Source: JBALVT01 sp045110675
GTDB lineage: Bacteria; Pseudomonadota; Gammaproteobacteria; Pseudomonadales; Halieaceae
NCBI GenBank assembly: GCA_045110675.1
Contig: JBGCGJ010000020.1
Coordinates: 62,001 to 126,000, forward strand
Direction: 5' to 3'
Length of the DNA stretch: 64,000 nucleotides
Shown here: positions 42,487 through 51,786 of the stretch, piece after piece
Numbering within the stretch: the stretch's first letter is position 1
Layout of the letters: each line of letters opens with the position of its first letter
Position numbers and translations under genes: made by a program
Notes under the pieces: generated by a model
Databases searched by the model: none
The model's input: the letters and a program-made list of their open reading frames with translations, nothing else
What the model was told of the DNA's origin: nothing

Positions 42487-43149
42487 TTAAGCGCCCTCCT
42501 CGGCCGTACTGTGTTTCGCCATCTTAAAATCGGGCTCCTCTACTTGCTCCTTGTGGAAGCTGCGCAGTGCCCAGATAAATAAACCGATCAGGAAGAAAGC
42601 GCTGGGAGGAAGCAGCAGCAATCCATTGGGGTTGTACCAACCCCCCTCGGTCACCAAGGGGAGAATCTCGACACCAAACAGCTTGCCCGAACCGAACAGT
42701 TCCCGGACTACTGCCACGGTGATCAATACCACACTGTAACCCAAGCCATTGCCAACCCCGTCTACAAGGCTTGCAAAGGGTGGGTTCTTCATAGCGAAAG
42801 CTTCAGCACGCCCCATCACAATACAGTTGGTGATAATCAAGCCGACGAAAACCGAAAGTTGCTTGCTGATTTCATAGGCAACCGCCTTCAACACCTGATC
42901 CACCACGATGACCAGCGAAGCGATAATAATCATCTGGACAATAATCCGAATACTACCGGGCACGTGATTACGAATGGAAGAAATAAACAGATTGGAAAAA
43001 GCAATGACCGTTGTTAGGGCGATACACATGACCATCGTCACCTGCAGTGAGGAAGTGACAGCAAGCGCCGAACAGACCCCCAGAATTTGCAGGGCAATCG
43101 GGTTCTCCTTAAAGATCGGTCCGAATAGAGTGTCTTTCATGCTCGACAT
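42487..43149 (-). CDS. nqrD: Na+-translocating NADH:quinone reductase subunit D
   Basis: 220 residues from the ATG at 43149 (MSSMKDTLF), one base after the nqrC stop, with GGGAG upstream; an in-frame ATG 18 bp earlier is possible. Six membrane helices; signature NPIALQILGVCSALAVTSSLQ and GLIITNCIVMGRAEAFAM, whose cysteines face those of NqrE. The alternating hydrophobic pattern continues to the charged C-terminus. Confidence 0.95.
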   Translation of the reverse strand: MSSMKDTLFGPIFKENPIALQILGVCSALAVTSSLQVTMVMCIALTTVIAFSNLFISSIRNHVPGSIRIIVQMIIIASLVIVVDQVLKAVAYEISKQLSVFVGLIITNCIVMGRAEAFAMKNPPFASLVDGVGNGLGYSVVLITVAVVRELFGSGKLFGVEILPLVTEGGWYNPNGLLLLPPSAFFLIGLFIWALRSFHKEQVEEPDFKMAKHSTAEEGA

Positions 43150-43150
43150 A

Positions 43151-43924
43151 TCAAGCTTCTCCCGCATTCAAATTGTCAAGAAACAAGGAAAAACCATTGT
43201 CGCCCAACCAAAACTGTACCAGGTTAGTCACGCCGCGCGCGGTGAGGGTTGCGCCTGAAAGCCCGTCGATCTGCCAGGGCGCATCGGCGTTGTTGGTGTT
43301 AACGCTGCCTTTAATCAGGCCCAGTGTAGCGTTGCCATCTTTATAGACTAGTTTGCCCGGCCACTGGGATTTCCAGCGCGGGTTATCCACTTCGCCGCCG
43401 AGTCCTGGCGTCTCACCATGCTCGTAGAAACCCAAACCAGCGACGGTATTGGCATCGGATTCCAGCGCAATAAAGCCGTAGAGCGTCGACCACAATCCCG
43501 CTCCGTGAATAGGCAGAATAATCTTGTCGAACTTACCGTCATCAGCGCCCACCAAATACACCAAGGCGTAGTGTTCTCTGCGTTTGATTTTGGCGATGTC
43601 CTGGTCGGCAGACAACTCAAGAGAACGTGCAGGGTCCTTGGCGGCTTTACGCGAGTCGTATTTTTCGGGATCGACATCGCTGCTGAATTTACCGGTTCGC
43701 AAATCAACCACCCGACTCGACACTTTGGCAAACTGCTCATCAACACTGAGACTTTCGTCCAGCATACCGGCAGCGGCCAGAATATTGCGCTTCCTATCAA
43801 GCGTTTTGTTCGCCTCCTGGGTCGGTTTCAAAATAACCGCCGCCGTAGAGACAATCACCGAGCACACTATGCACAGAGAAAACGCGACGATCAGTGTTTT
43901 CTTTATTCCATCGTTACTGGACAC
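43151..43924 (-). CDS. nqrC: Na+-translocating NADH:quinone reductase subunit C
   Basis: 257 residues: one N-terminal helix (about 10-30), then a periplasmic FMN-binding domain. The flavinylation motif SGATLT is present with T226 as the covalent FMN site (numbered from this start). The segment GLGFYEHGETPGLGGEVDNPRWKSQWPGK matches the family. It overlaps nqrB by 11 bp. Confidence 0.96.
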   Translation of the reverse strand: MSSNDGIKKTLIVAFSLCIVCSVIVSTAAVILKPTQEANKTLDRKRNILAAAGMLDESLSVDEQFAKVSSRVVDLRTGKFSSDVDPEKYDSRKAAKDPARSLELSADQDIAKIKRREHYALVYLVGADDGKFDKIILPIHGAGLWSTLYGFIALESDANTVAGLGFYEHGETPGLGGEVDNPRWKSQWPGKLVYKDGNATLGLIKGSVNTNNADAPWQIDGLSGATLTARGVTNLVQFWLGDNGFSLFLDNLNAGEA

Positions 43925-45107
43925 GAGAGAGCCTCCGTTTGATATTGGCTTGAACCACGTAGTGATCCATCAGCGGGGCGAACAAATTGGAGAACAAAAT
44001 AGCCAGCATGATGCCCTCGGGAAATGCTGGGTTGACCACGCGAATAAGTACCGTCATGACACCAATCAAAATGCCGTAGGCCCATTTCCCGGTGTTGGTC
44101 ATTGCAGCGGACACCGGGTCGGTCGCCATGAAAATCATACCGAAGGCAAAGCCTCCTGTGACCAGGTGCCAATACCAGGGCATTGCGAAAGAGAGGTTAG
44201 ACTCAGAGCCGATGATATTAAATACAGAGGAAAGTGCGACCATGCCGACCATGACACCGGCGACAATTCGCCAGGAAGCAATTCGTGTGGCGAGTAAAAG
44301 CACTCCGCCGATCAAGATAGCCAAGGTTGAGGTTTCGCCGACAGATCCCGGGATAGCGCCATAGAAAGCATTCCACCACATGGCGGGATCGAGGGCGGTC
44401 ATACCTTCTGAAGCGACAACAGAGAGATAGGTCGCGCTGGTGTAACCATCCACTGCGACCCAAACGGCATCACCGGACATTTGCGCCGGATAGGCAAAGT
44501 ACAGAAACGCCCTGCCTGTGAGAGCCGGATTGAGGAAGTTCTTGCCAGTGCCGCCAAACACCTCTTTACCGATCACAACACCAAAGCTAATACCGAGTGC
44601 TACCTGCCAAAGGGGAATACTGGGTGGGCAGGTCAAGGCGAACAAAATAGAAGTGACAAAGAAACCTTCATTGACCTCGTGCCCACGCTTCATGGCGAAC
44701 AATATTTCCCAGGCTATCCCGACCAGGAAAGTGGTGGCATAAATGGGCACAAAAAACACCGCGCCGTACCAGAAGCAATGCCACAGGCTGGCTGAATCAT
44801 AGCCACCGAAGGATTCAATCAAAAACCCGCGCCAACCTTCAACCTGAACTCCCGCCGCCATCACGTCGGTAGACTGGAAGCCCAAGTTGTACATACCGTA
44901 GAACATGGCGGGGAAAGCAGCCAACCAGACGGTAATCATAATTCGTTTTAAATCCACTCCATCACGCACGTGAGCCGTGGTTTTGGTGACACTGGACGGA
45001 GAGTAAAGAAAGGTGTCGAACACTTCGTACAGTGCGTACCAGTTTTGATAACGCCCACCTTCCTGAAAGTGATGTTCTACATCATCAAGAATCTTTCGCA
45101 ATCCCAC
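43914..45107 (-). CDS. nqrB: Na+-translocating NADH:quinone reductase subunit B
   Basis: 397 residues with about ten membrane helices; NqrB is the main Na+-path subunit and carries covalent FMN and riboflavin. The conserved SVGETST stretch (residues 255-261) holds the threonine expected to bear FMN. The N-terminus GLRKILDDVEHHFQEGGRYQNWYALYEVFDTFL-like layout matches the family. It lies three bases after nqrA. Confidence 0.96.
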   Translation of the reverse strand: MGLRKILDDVEHHFQEGGRYQNWYALYEVFDTFLYSPSSVTKTTAHVRDGVDLKRIMITVWLAAFPAMFYGMYNLGFQSTDVMAAGVQVEGWRGFLIESFGGYDSASLWHCFWYGAVFFVPIYATTFLVGIAWEILFAMKRGHEVNEGFFVTSILFALTCPPSIPLWQVALGISFGVVIGKEVFGGTGKNFLNPALTGRAFLYFAYPAQMSGDAVWVAVDGYTSATYLSVVASEGMTALDPAMWWNAFYGAIPGSVGETSTLAILIGGVLLLATRIASWRIVAGVMVGMVALSSVFNIIGSESNLSFAMPWYWHLVTGGFAFGMIFMATDPVSAAMTNTGKWAYGILIGVMTVLIRVVNPAFPEGIMLAILFSNLFAPLMDHYVVQANIKRRLSRVQ

Positions 45108-45110
45108 GGC

Positions 45111-46454
45111 CTAACCCTCCTTCTCTATGCGCGTCAGGTTGTCCCGCAGGATAGGCCCGTATTCGTATTTTCCAGGGCACACATAGGTGCACAGTGCCAA
45201 GTCTTCTTCATCCAGTTCCAATGCACCCAGTGATTGCGCCATTTCGGTATCGCCAACAATCAAAGCTCGCAGTAATTGTGTGGGCAAAATATCCATGGGC
45301 ATGACACTTTCATAGGTGCCCACCGGGACCATGGCCCGATCACTACCATTGGTATTGGTCGTCATTGGCAGCGGTTTAGTACCAAACAAACTGGTCAGGT
45401 AAATGGCCAAGCTCGAGTGTTTTTTCGCACCCGGGGAAAACCAACCCATAAACTCCCGGTGCCGTCCCTCCAACAGGGCCGAGACCTGGACATGGTAGCG
45501 TCCTAAATAGGCTGTGGGCGCAGAAACTCCGCGCCCCCCTAACAGGGAGCCGGAGACCACGCGTGTTTCACCTTCGCGAAGTTGCCCCGCACACAGAGCC
45601 TGCAGGTCGACACCCAACCGCGTGCGTAATAAGCGAGGATTCTCTACCTGAGGGCCGCCCAGGGCGACAACCCGCTCTACAAATAACTTGCCATCCAAGA
45701 AAAGCCGGCCGACACCTATCACGTCCTGATAGCCGATAGTCCACACAACTTTATCGGTACTGACGCCTTCAAGAAAATGCACGTGAGTACCGGCTAGCCC
45801 CGCTGGATGAGGTCCGGCAAAGTGTGCCAGTTGAACATTGGGGGATTCGGGCGCTGGCATCTGCGAATCCGCCGAAGCGCAAACATAAACGGTGCCAGAT
45901 GTTAGTTTGGCCAGTAGATCGACCCCAAGGGAGAAAGCTTCGGTCTGTTCAGCAATAATAATGTCTGGATTAGCCGCCAGTGGTTGAGTATCGATTGCAG
46001 TGACAAAGATTGCCGCGCATTGGCTATCCGGAGCGGGAACTTTGCTGTACGGACGCGTCCGCAGTGCAGTCCAAAGGCCGCTATCAACCAGCTGATCTCG
46101 GATGGTCTGTGCATCGAGTGCTCTTGCAGCGGCCGAATCATAGGCGTTGAAAGATTCAAAATCGTCATCGGCCACCTCTATCACCACGCTCTGGAGCACG
46201 CGTTTGGCTCCACGATTGATCGCAGTGACCTTGCCGCCCGCAGGAGAAGTATATTTGACCCCTTCCGTTTTCTTATCGACAAACAGTTGCTGGCCGAGTT
46301 TGACGGTGTCGCCCTCACTCACAGACATAGTTGGCTTCATTCCAACGTAGTCGAAACCCACCAGAGCGACAGAACGCGCCTGGGGTGCATCTTCGATAAC
46401 TTGCTCGGGAGCCCCCTGAATCGGAATTTCCATGCCCCGTTTGATCTTGATCAT
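45111..46454 (-). CDS. nqrA: Na+-translocating NADH:quinone reductase subunit A
   Basis: 447 residues, soluble cytoplasmic subunit without membrane helix; binds ubiquinone at the membrane interface. Start MIKIKRGMEIPIQGAPEQ and the segments FDYVGMKPTMSVSEGD and PSAGGKVTAI-like (SPAGGKVTAINRG) are family-typical. First gene of nqrABCDEF; a 208-bp gap separates it from gap. Confidence 0.96.
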   Translation of the reverse strand: MIKIKRGMEIPIQGAPEQVIEDAPQARSVALVGFDYVGMKPTMSVSEGDTVKLGQQLFVDKKTEGVKYTSPAGGKVTAINRGAKRVLQSVVIEVADDDFESFNAYDSAAARALDAQTIRDQLVDSGLWTALRTRPYSKVPAPDSQCAAIFVTAIDTQPLAANPDIIIAEQTEAFSLGVDLLAKLTSGTVYVCASADSQMPAPESPNVQLAHFAGPHPAGLAGTHVHFLEGVSTDKVVWTIGYQDVIGVGRLFLDGKLFVERVVALGGPQVENPRLLRTRLGVDLQALCAGQLREGETRVVSGSLLGGRGVSAPTAYLGRYHVQVSALLEGRHREFMGWFSPGAKKHSSLAIYLTSLFGTKPLPMTTNTNGSDRAMVPVGTYESVMPMDILPTQLLRALIVGDTEMAQSLGALELDEEDLALCTYVCPGKYEYGPILRDNLTRIEKEG

Positions 46455-46572
46455 ACGATCTGCCTACAGATTCAATTATTAATTGGACAGCTCAGACGCT
46501 ATCTGTGTGTTTCTTAACCGCCGCGAAGACCCTGTTCTATCCCCTGAACTCACGCGCAAACAAACCGCGCGC

Positions 46573-46578
46573 ATTATA
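46573..46578 (-). promoter_or_regulatory. Candidate -10 box for the nqr operon
   Basis: TATAAT on the minus strand, followed by GC-rich GCGCGCGG, would give a leader of about 110 nt before nqrA. No convincing -35 is seen at 16-18 bp. The GC-rich discriminator is of the kind found at ppGpp-responsive promoters. Confidence 0.35.
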
Positions 46579-46662
46579 GCGGAATGCCCCCCTGCAACGC
46601 CACTATGAGAGCAGCAGTTGTTTGATTTTGAACAAGTTTCGAGCAGCTGTGGATGCCTGAAC

Positions 46663-48132
46663 CTAAGCCTCTTTTGGATAGCTCTCGTATTTGATCCCCG
46701 CCATTTGCTCGACAATACGATGGACCTGGCAAGAATAGCCAAATTCGTTGTCATACCACAGGTAAACTACCGCCTGAGTACCGTTCACTATCGTCGCCTG
46801 GGCATCGAATATACACGCGTGACGAGAGCCAACAAAATCGCTGGAAACCACTTCGGGAGAGTTCGAATAATCGATTTGCTTGCGCAAGGGCGAGTGCAGG
46901 GCCACTTTGCGCATGTACTCATTCAGTTCTTCAGTCGTTGTCGCCCGGCCAAGCGTCAGGTTCAGAATGGCCATGGAGACATTGGGCGTCGGTACCCTGA
47001 TCGCATTGCCGGTAAGTTTGCCGACAAATTGTGGCAGCACCTTACCCACCGCCGTAGCAGCTCCCGTTTCTGTTATGACCATGTTCAAGGGGGCACTGCG
47101 CCCGCGGCGATTGGCCTTGTGGTAATTATCGGTCAGGTTCTGGTCGTTAGTGTAGGCATGCACTGTTTCCACATGCCCACTCACGATCGAATACTCATCA
47201 TCCAGGGCCTTTAACGGTGGAGCTATCGCATTCGTGGTGCACGATGCGGCGGAGATCACCTTGTCTGAAGAGTCAATAATAGTGTGGTTGATTCCCGCCA
47301 CAACATTCTTCATATCCCCCTTGCCGGGTGCGGTCAGCACAACTTTGCTGACTCCCTTGGACTTGAGGTGGGCTGACAATGCCTCTTCGGTTCGCCAGAC
47401 ACCCGTATTGTCGATGACTATCGCGTTGTTAATTCCATAGGCTGTGTAGTCAATAGAATCGGGAGAATCGGCATAGATGACCTTTATTTCGTTGCCATTG
47501 GCGACAAACGACTGTCGCTCTTCATCCACTCGTATTGTGCCTTCAAAGGCGCCGTGGACTGAGTCTCTTCGCAACAAACTCGCTCGCTTGACCAGATCGT
47601 TTGGCGCCTTGCCCTTGCGAGCAACAATCGCGCGCAGACGTAAACCGGCTCCACCATCGGTTTTTTCGATTAGAATTCTTGCCATCAAGCGGCCAATACG
47701 TCCGAATCCATAGAGAATGACATCTCTTGGCTCGTGATCTTCCTCACTCTTGATACCTATCAGATCGGCCATCTCGGACTTCACATATTCCTCAACAGAC
47801 AAACCTTCGCCGGCACCCTGATCGTAGTAGCGCACGGCGAGCCTGCCGACATCGATGTGGGCCGGGCCCAAATCAAGACTGGCAAGTGCGGTGAGTACAG
47901 GAGAGGTTTCGAACTCGGACAATTCATTCTCTTCTACTTGCCTGACATACCGGTGATCCTTCATGATCTCCAAAACGGATCGATTGACTAGGGATTTTCC
48001 GTAGACGTAACACTTGACGTTCTTCTCCCGGGCCAGCTTACCGACTTGGGGAATCATGGCCTCGGCCAGAGCTTCGCGCTCTTTCCAGTCACTAAAATAA
48101 TCCTGTGGGCGCTCTCGCTTGCGTTCTGTCAC
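46663..48132 (-). CDS. Glyceraldehyde-3-phosphate dehydrogenase, long form
   Basis: 489 residues, about 150 longer than classical GAPDH. The first 130 residues are an extra helical region (EREALAEAMIPQVGKLAREKNVKCYVYG; SVEEYVKSEMADLIG). The dehydrogenase starts with the NAD loop YGFGRIGRLMARIL near 145. The catalytic cysteine is C298 in SAASCTTNAIAP, with the partner histidine in the ETVHAYTNDQN-type region. Long-form enzymes occur in Pseudomonas and Vibrio beside a classical GAPDH and are assigned gluconeogenic or alternative glycolytic roles. Cofactor choice is not clear from the sequence. It is divergent from mfd. Confidence 0.92.
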   Translation of the reverse strand: MTERKRERPQDYFSDWKEREALAEAMIPQVGKLAREKNVKCYVYGKSLVNRSVLEIMKDHRYVRQVEENELSEFETSPVLTALASLDLGPAHIDVGRLAVRYYDQGAGEGLSVEEYVKSEMADLIGIKSEEDHEPRDVILYGFGRIGRLMARILIEKTDGGAGLRLRAIVARKGKAPNDLVKRASLLRRDSVHGAFEGTIRVDEERQSFVANGNEIKVIYADSPDSIDYTAYGINNAIVIDNTGVWRTEEALSAHLKSKGVSKVVLTAPGKGDMKNVVAGINHTIIDSSDKVISAASCTTNAIAPPLKALDDEYSIVSGHVETVHAYTNDQNLTDNYHKANRRGRSAPLNMVITETGAATAVGKVLPQFVGKLTGNAIRVPTPNVSMAILNLTLGRATTTEELNEYMRKVALHSPLRKQIDYSNSPEVVSSDFVGSRHACIFDAQATIVNGTQAVVYLWYDNEFGYSCQVHRIVEQMAGIKYESYPKEA

Positions 48133-48189
48133 TGTCGGAATCCTGTGTTTGGGTGAGGGCCAGAGTCGGCGCGGCTATTATCGGTGTAT

Positions 48190-48240
48190 GGCGATTCCGG
48201 CGCAAGCCGGTATGCGCCAAATTCCCAGTCTGGAATCGCC
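48190..48240. repeat. Imperfect palindrome in the gap/mfd divergent region
   Basis: GGCGATTCC (48190-48198) is complementary to GGAATCGCC (48232-48240) over nine bases. Inside, CCGGC-GCAA-GCCGG and ATTCC-CAGTCT-GGAAT can form two further hairpins. The shape resembles repetitive extragenic palindromes, but only one copy is visible in the window. Confidence 0.5.
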
Positions 48241-48318
48241 GCAGCCACTGGAGCCCACCGCTGCCTTCCCCTACAATAGCGCCCCCGTGTCTAGCACTAT
48301 CTGAGTCAAACCGAATAC

Positions 48319-51300
48319 ATGTTCCTCGATCTGGTCGAGCAAACCCCCTGGCCACAGACTCCATCCACCCGCACCGCTGTTGGCCCCCTTTACGGGAGCG
48401 CTGAATCTCGCTGCATTGCCGAACTGGCGGTTCCAGGTCGCCTATTGGTTGTAATCACCGCCGACACCACCAGCGCACTCACACTGGAACGGGAACTGCC
48501 CTTTTTCCTGGCCGGCCCAGCTCATGTTCTGGCTTTTCCAGACTGGGAAACGCTGCCCTACGACAATTTTTCCCCCCACCAGGACATTATTTCCGAACGG
48601 CTTGCCACTCTGCACAATCTGCCAACCGTGGAGACCGGCATTCTTATCGTCCCTATATCCACTCTTATGCATCGACTGGCGCCTACGGAGTTTATAGCCG
48701 GGTCCAGTCTGGTTCTGAACAAAGGCCAGAGCGTCGACATGGACAGCTTCCGCCGAAACCTTGAGCGCAATGGTTACCTGAACGTAGAAACAGTATTTGA
48801 GCGAGGAGAATTCGCTCTGCGAGGATCGCTGTTTGATATTTTCCCCATGGGCAGCGACCTGCCCTATCGGATTGATTTGCTAGACGACGAAGTCGATAGC
48901 CTCAGAACCTTTGATCCCGAAACCCAGCGCACAATCGCCAAGGTCGATGGCATTAATATGCTACCGGCTCGAGAGTTCCCACTCGACTCAAAGGCAGTGA
49001 GGCGCTTCCAACACAATTGGTATGACTCCTTTGATGTCGACAACGACGCATGCCCGATTTACGCAGAGGTTAGTTCCGGACGAGCTATTGGAGGCACGGA
49101 GTATTACTTGCCCCTGTTCTTTGATCGTTGCGACAGCCTGTTTGACTACTTGCCCCAGAACGCGGCGATCGTAACAACCGGCGATCATCACAGCGCAGCA
49201 CAGCGGTTTTGGGAAGAGGCAAAGACCCGGTTCGAAGAGTATGGCATCGACCCCAGAAGACCACTACTACCTCCTACTAAGTGTTTTATTCCCGTCGAAG
49301 AGCTCTATCAGCAATTGGGCAAGCGCTCGATCCTGGAATTGCGACACAACCCCGATGCGCCAGTTCATCAGCAAACTGGCAGCCAGGCACCGCCTGATCT
49401 CACCCCCAGTAAACGTGGAACGACGGCGACGGAACTGCTCGGAGATTTTCTAAAAAACCATGCTGCTCCCGTGTTGCTTTGCGCAGAGTCCGCTGGACGC
49501 CGGGAGATACTGCTCGAATCCCTTGCCAAGGAAAACTTAGAACCTGCAGCCGTTGAAAACTGGCAAGCCTTCCTGGCTTCCAAGCTTGAATTTGCCATTA
49601 CCACAGCGCCGATTGATCGCGGCATGTACTCGGGTCCTGACCAGCCAACACTGGTATGCGAAGCACAGCTGTTTGGCAATCGGGTTGCACAGCGCAGAAG
49701 ACGCAAGGCCACCGACGAAAAAGCCATCGCCAATAGTTTTCGCGACATCAATGAATTGCGCGAAGGAGTACCCGTTGTTCACATCGAACACGGTGTAGGT
49801 CGCTATATAGGCCTGCAAACCCTGGATGTGGATGAAACCGAAGCCGAATTTCTAACTTTGGAATACGCTGACGAAGCGAAGCTCTACGTCCCCGTCGCCT
49901 CTCTACATCTTATCGGCCGCTATGCGGGCAGCGATCCAGATTCAGCGCCACTGCATCGGCTGGGATCTGATCAGTGGGCCAAAGCGAGGCGCAAGGCCAG
50001 CGAGCGGGCCAGCGATATCGCCGCCCAGTTGTTGGAAGTGTATGCGCGCCGGGAAGCCCGCGAGGGATTTGAATTCGCAAGCGATGCTTTGGACTACGAT
50101 CGGTTCGCCAGCGCCTTTCCCTTTGAAGAGACACCGGATCAAGAAGTCGCTATCAACGCGGTTCTCAAGGATATGTGCAACCCGGGTGTGATGGACCGCC
50201 TGATTTGCGGCGACGTTGGCTTCGGTAAAACTGAAGTGGCCATGAGAGCCGCCTTCGTGGCCACCCAAAATAACAAACAAGTCGCTGTCTTGGTGCCCAC
50301 AACCTTGCTGGCTCAGCAACACTACAGTTCCTTTGCCGATCGATTTGCCGATTGGCCGGTGACAGTAGAAGTGGTATCGAGATTTAAAACCGGTGCAGAG
50401 CTCAAGGATGTCATGAGCCGGGTCGCAGCGGGGAAAATCGACATCCTGGTGGGAACTCACAAGCTGCTGCAAAGCGATTTCAAATACCACGATCTGGGCC
50501 TGCTGATAATTGATGAGGAGCACCGCTTCGGTGTAAAGCAAAAGGAGGCTATCAAGGCACTGCGCACAGAAGTGGATATTCTCACTCTCACCGCTACGCC
50601 AATCCCCAGAACGCTCAATATGGCCTTGGGGGGTATGCGGGATTTATCCATTATCGCGACACCACCGGCCAAACGACTATCGATAAAGACCTTTGTTCGC
50701 GAGCACAACATCGCTCTCGTAAAGGAAGCGGTTCTGCGAGAGACGCTGCGCGGCGGTCAAGTGTTCTATTTGCACAACGAAGTCAAAACCATAGAAGAGA
50801 CGGCTAGAAAACTGCGTGAACTGCTACCGCAGCTGAGTATTGGCGTAGCGCATGGACAAATGCGTGAGGCCGAAATGGAACAGGTGATGACGACCTTTTA
50901 TCACCAGAAGCACCATATCTTGCTGTGCACCACTATTATCGAAACCGGCATCGACATCCCCAACGCCAATACCATCATCATTGAACGAGCGGACAAGTTC
51001 GGCCTCGCGCAGCTGCACCAATTACGTGGTCGTGTAGGGCGATCACATCACCAGGCCTACGCCTACCTACTGTGCCCTCCGCGGTCCGCCATGACCCGAG
51101 ACGCCGAAAAACGACTCGAGGCCATTGAAGCTGCCGGCGATCTCGGAGCGGGATACTTACTGGCGACCCACGATTTGGAAATTCGAGGCGCCGGAGAGCT
51201 GCTGGGGGACGAACAGAGCGGGCAAATTCACAGCGTCGGCTTTGCTTTGTACATGGAGATGCTCGAACGGGCCGTCGCCTCACTGCGCAGAGGGGAGATC

Positions 51301-51786
51301 CCCGATGTCGATGCACCGATTGACGCCGGAACGGAAGTGAACCTGCACATCCCTACCTTAATCCCGGACGATTACCTACCTGATATCAATACTCGCCTGG
51401 TCCTGTACAAACGCATCGCCGCCGCCACATCCGAACACGAATTGCGCGAAATACAGGTGGAAATGATCGACCGATTTGGCTTGCTTCCTCCTCAAGCTAA
51501 GAATCTCTTTGTCACAGGCGCGCTGAGAGTTAAAGCGGAGAGTCTGGGCATCGCCGGCATTGAGGTGGGCGCGCGAGGTGGTAACATTGATTTTAAAGAC
51601 TCAACAGGTGTTAACCCGATGAGCTTGGTTAAGCTGGTTCAATCCGAACCGCAAGCCTACAAGCTCGCCGGTGCAACCCGATTGCGTTTTGAGTTCGATT
51701 TGTCTGAGCCCACTGACAGAGAACCTTTTGTCCATGAGCTTTTGAATAAATTTGCAAGCGATGCGACGGAAGTGACCCTGAAATGA
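48319..51786 (+). CDS. mfd: Transcription-repair coupling factor Mfd
   Basis: 1155 residues, full length. The N-terminal UvrB-like region (about 1-340), the RNA-polymerase interacting domain (EGVPVVHIEHGVGRY, about 485-560), and the RecG-like translocase with Walker A GDVGFGKT (631-638) and DEEH (732-735) are all present. The C-terminal TRCF domain (about 1005-1155) closes the protein. It removes stalled RNA polymerase and recruits UvrA to lesions on the transcribed strand. It overlaps csiV by four bases (ATGA) and is divergent from gap. Confidence 0.97.
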   Translation: MFLDLVEQTPWPQTPSTRTAVGPLYGSAESRCIAELAVPGRLLVVITADTTSALTLERELPFFLAGPAHVLAFPDWETLPYDNFSPHQDIISERLATLHNLPTVETGILIVPISTLMHRLAPTEFIAGSSLVLNKGQSVDMDSFRRNLERNGYLNVETVFERGEFALRGSLFDIFPMGSDLPYRIDLLDDEVDSLRTFDPETQRTIAKVDGINMLPAREFPLDSKAVRRFQHNWYDSFDVDNDACPIYAEVSSGRAIGGTEYYLPLFFDRCDSLFDYLPQNAAIVTTGDHHSAAQRFWEEAKTRFEEYGIDPRRPLLPPTKCFIPVEELYQQLGKRSILELRHNPDAPVHQQTGSQAPPDLTPSKRGTTATELLGDFLKNHAAPVLLCAESAGRREILLESLAKENLEPAAVENWQAFLASKLEFAITTAPIDRGMYSGPDQPTLVCEAQLFGNRVAQRRRRKATDEKAIANSFRDINELREGVPVVHIEHGVGRYIGLQTLDVDETEAEFLTLEYADEAKLYVPVASLHLIGRYAGSDPDSAPLHRLGSDQWAKARRKASERASDIAAQLLEVYARREAREGFEFASDALDYDRFASAFPFEETPDQEVAINAVLKDMCNPGVMDRLICGDVGFGKTEVAMRAAFVATQNNKQVAVLVPTTLLAQQHYSSFADRFADWPVTVEVVSRFKTGAELKDVMSRVAAGKIDILVGTHKLLQSDFKYHDLGLLIIDEEHRFGVKQKEAIKALRTEVDILTLTATPIPRTLNMALGGMRDLSIIATPPAKRLSIKTFVREHNIALVKEAVLRETLRGGQVFYLHNEVKTIEETARKLRELLPQLSIGVAHGQMREAEMEQVMTTFYHQKHHILLCTTIIETGIDIPNANTIIIERADKFGLAQLHQLRGRVGRSHHQAYAYLLCPPRSAMTRDAEKRLEAIEAAGDLGAGYLLATHDLEIRGAGELLGDEQSGQIHSVGFALYMEMLERAVASLRRGEIPDVDAPIDAGTEVNLHIPTLIPDDYLPDINTRLVLYKRIAAATSEHELREIQVEMIDRFGLLPPQAKNLFVTGALRVKAESLGIAGIEVGARGGNIDFKDSTGVNPMSLVKLVQSEPQAYKLAGATRLRFEFDLSEPTDREPFVHELLNKFASDATEVTLK

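Noticed and set aside
49942..50541. 199-codon open frame antisense to mfd
   Set aside because: Antisense shadow of the conserved helicase domain.
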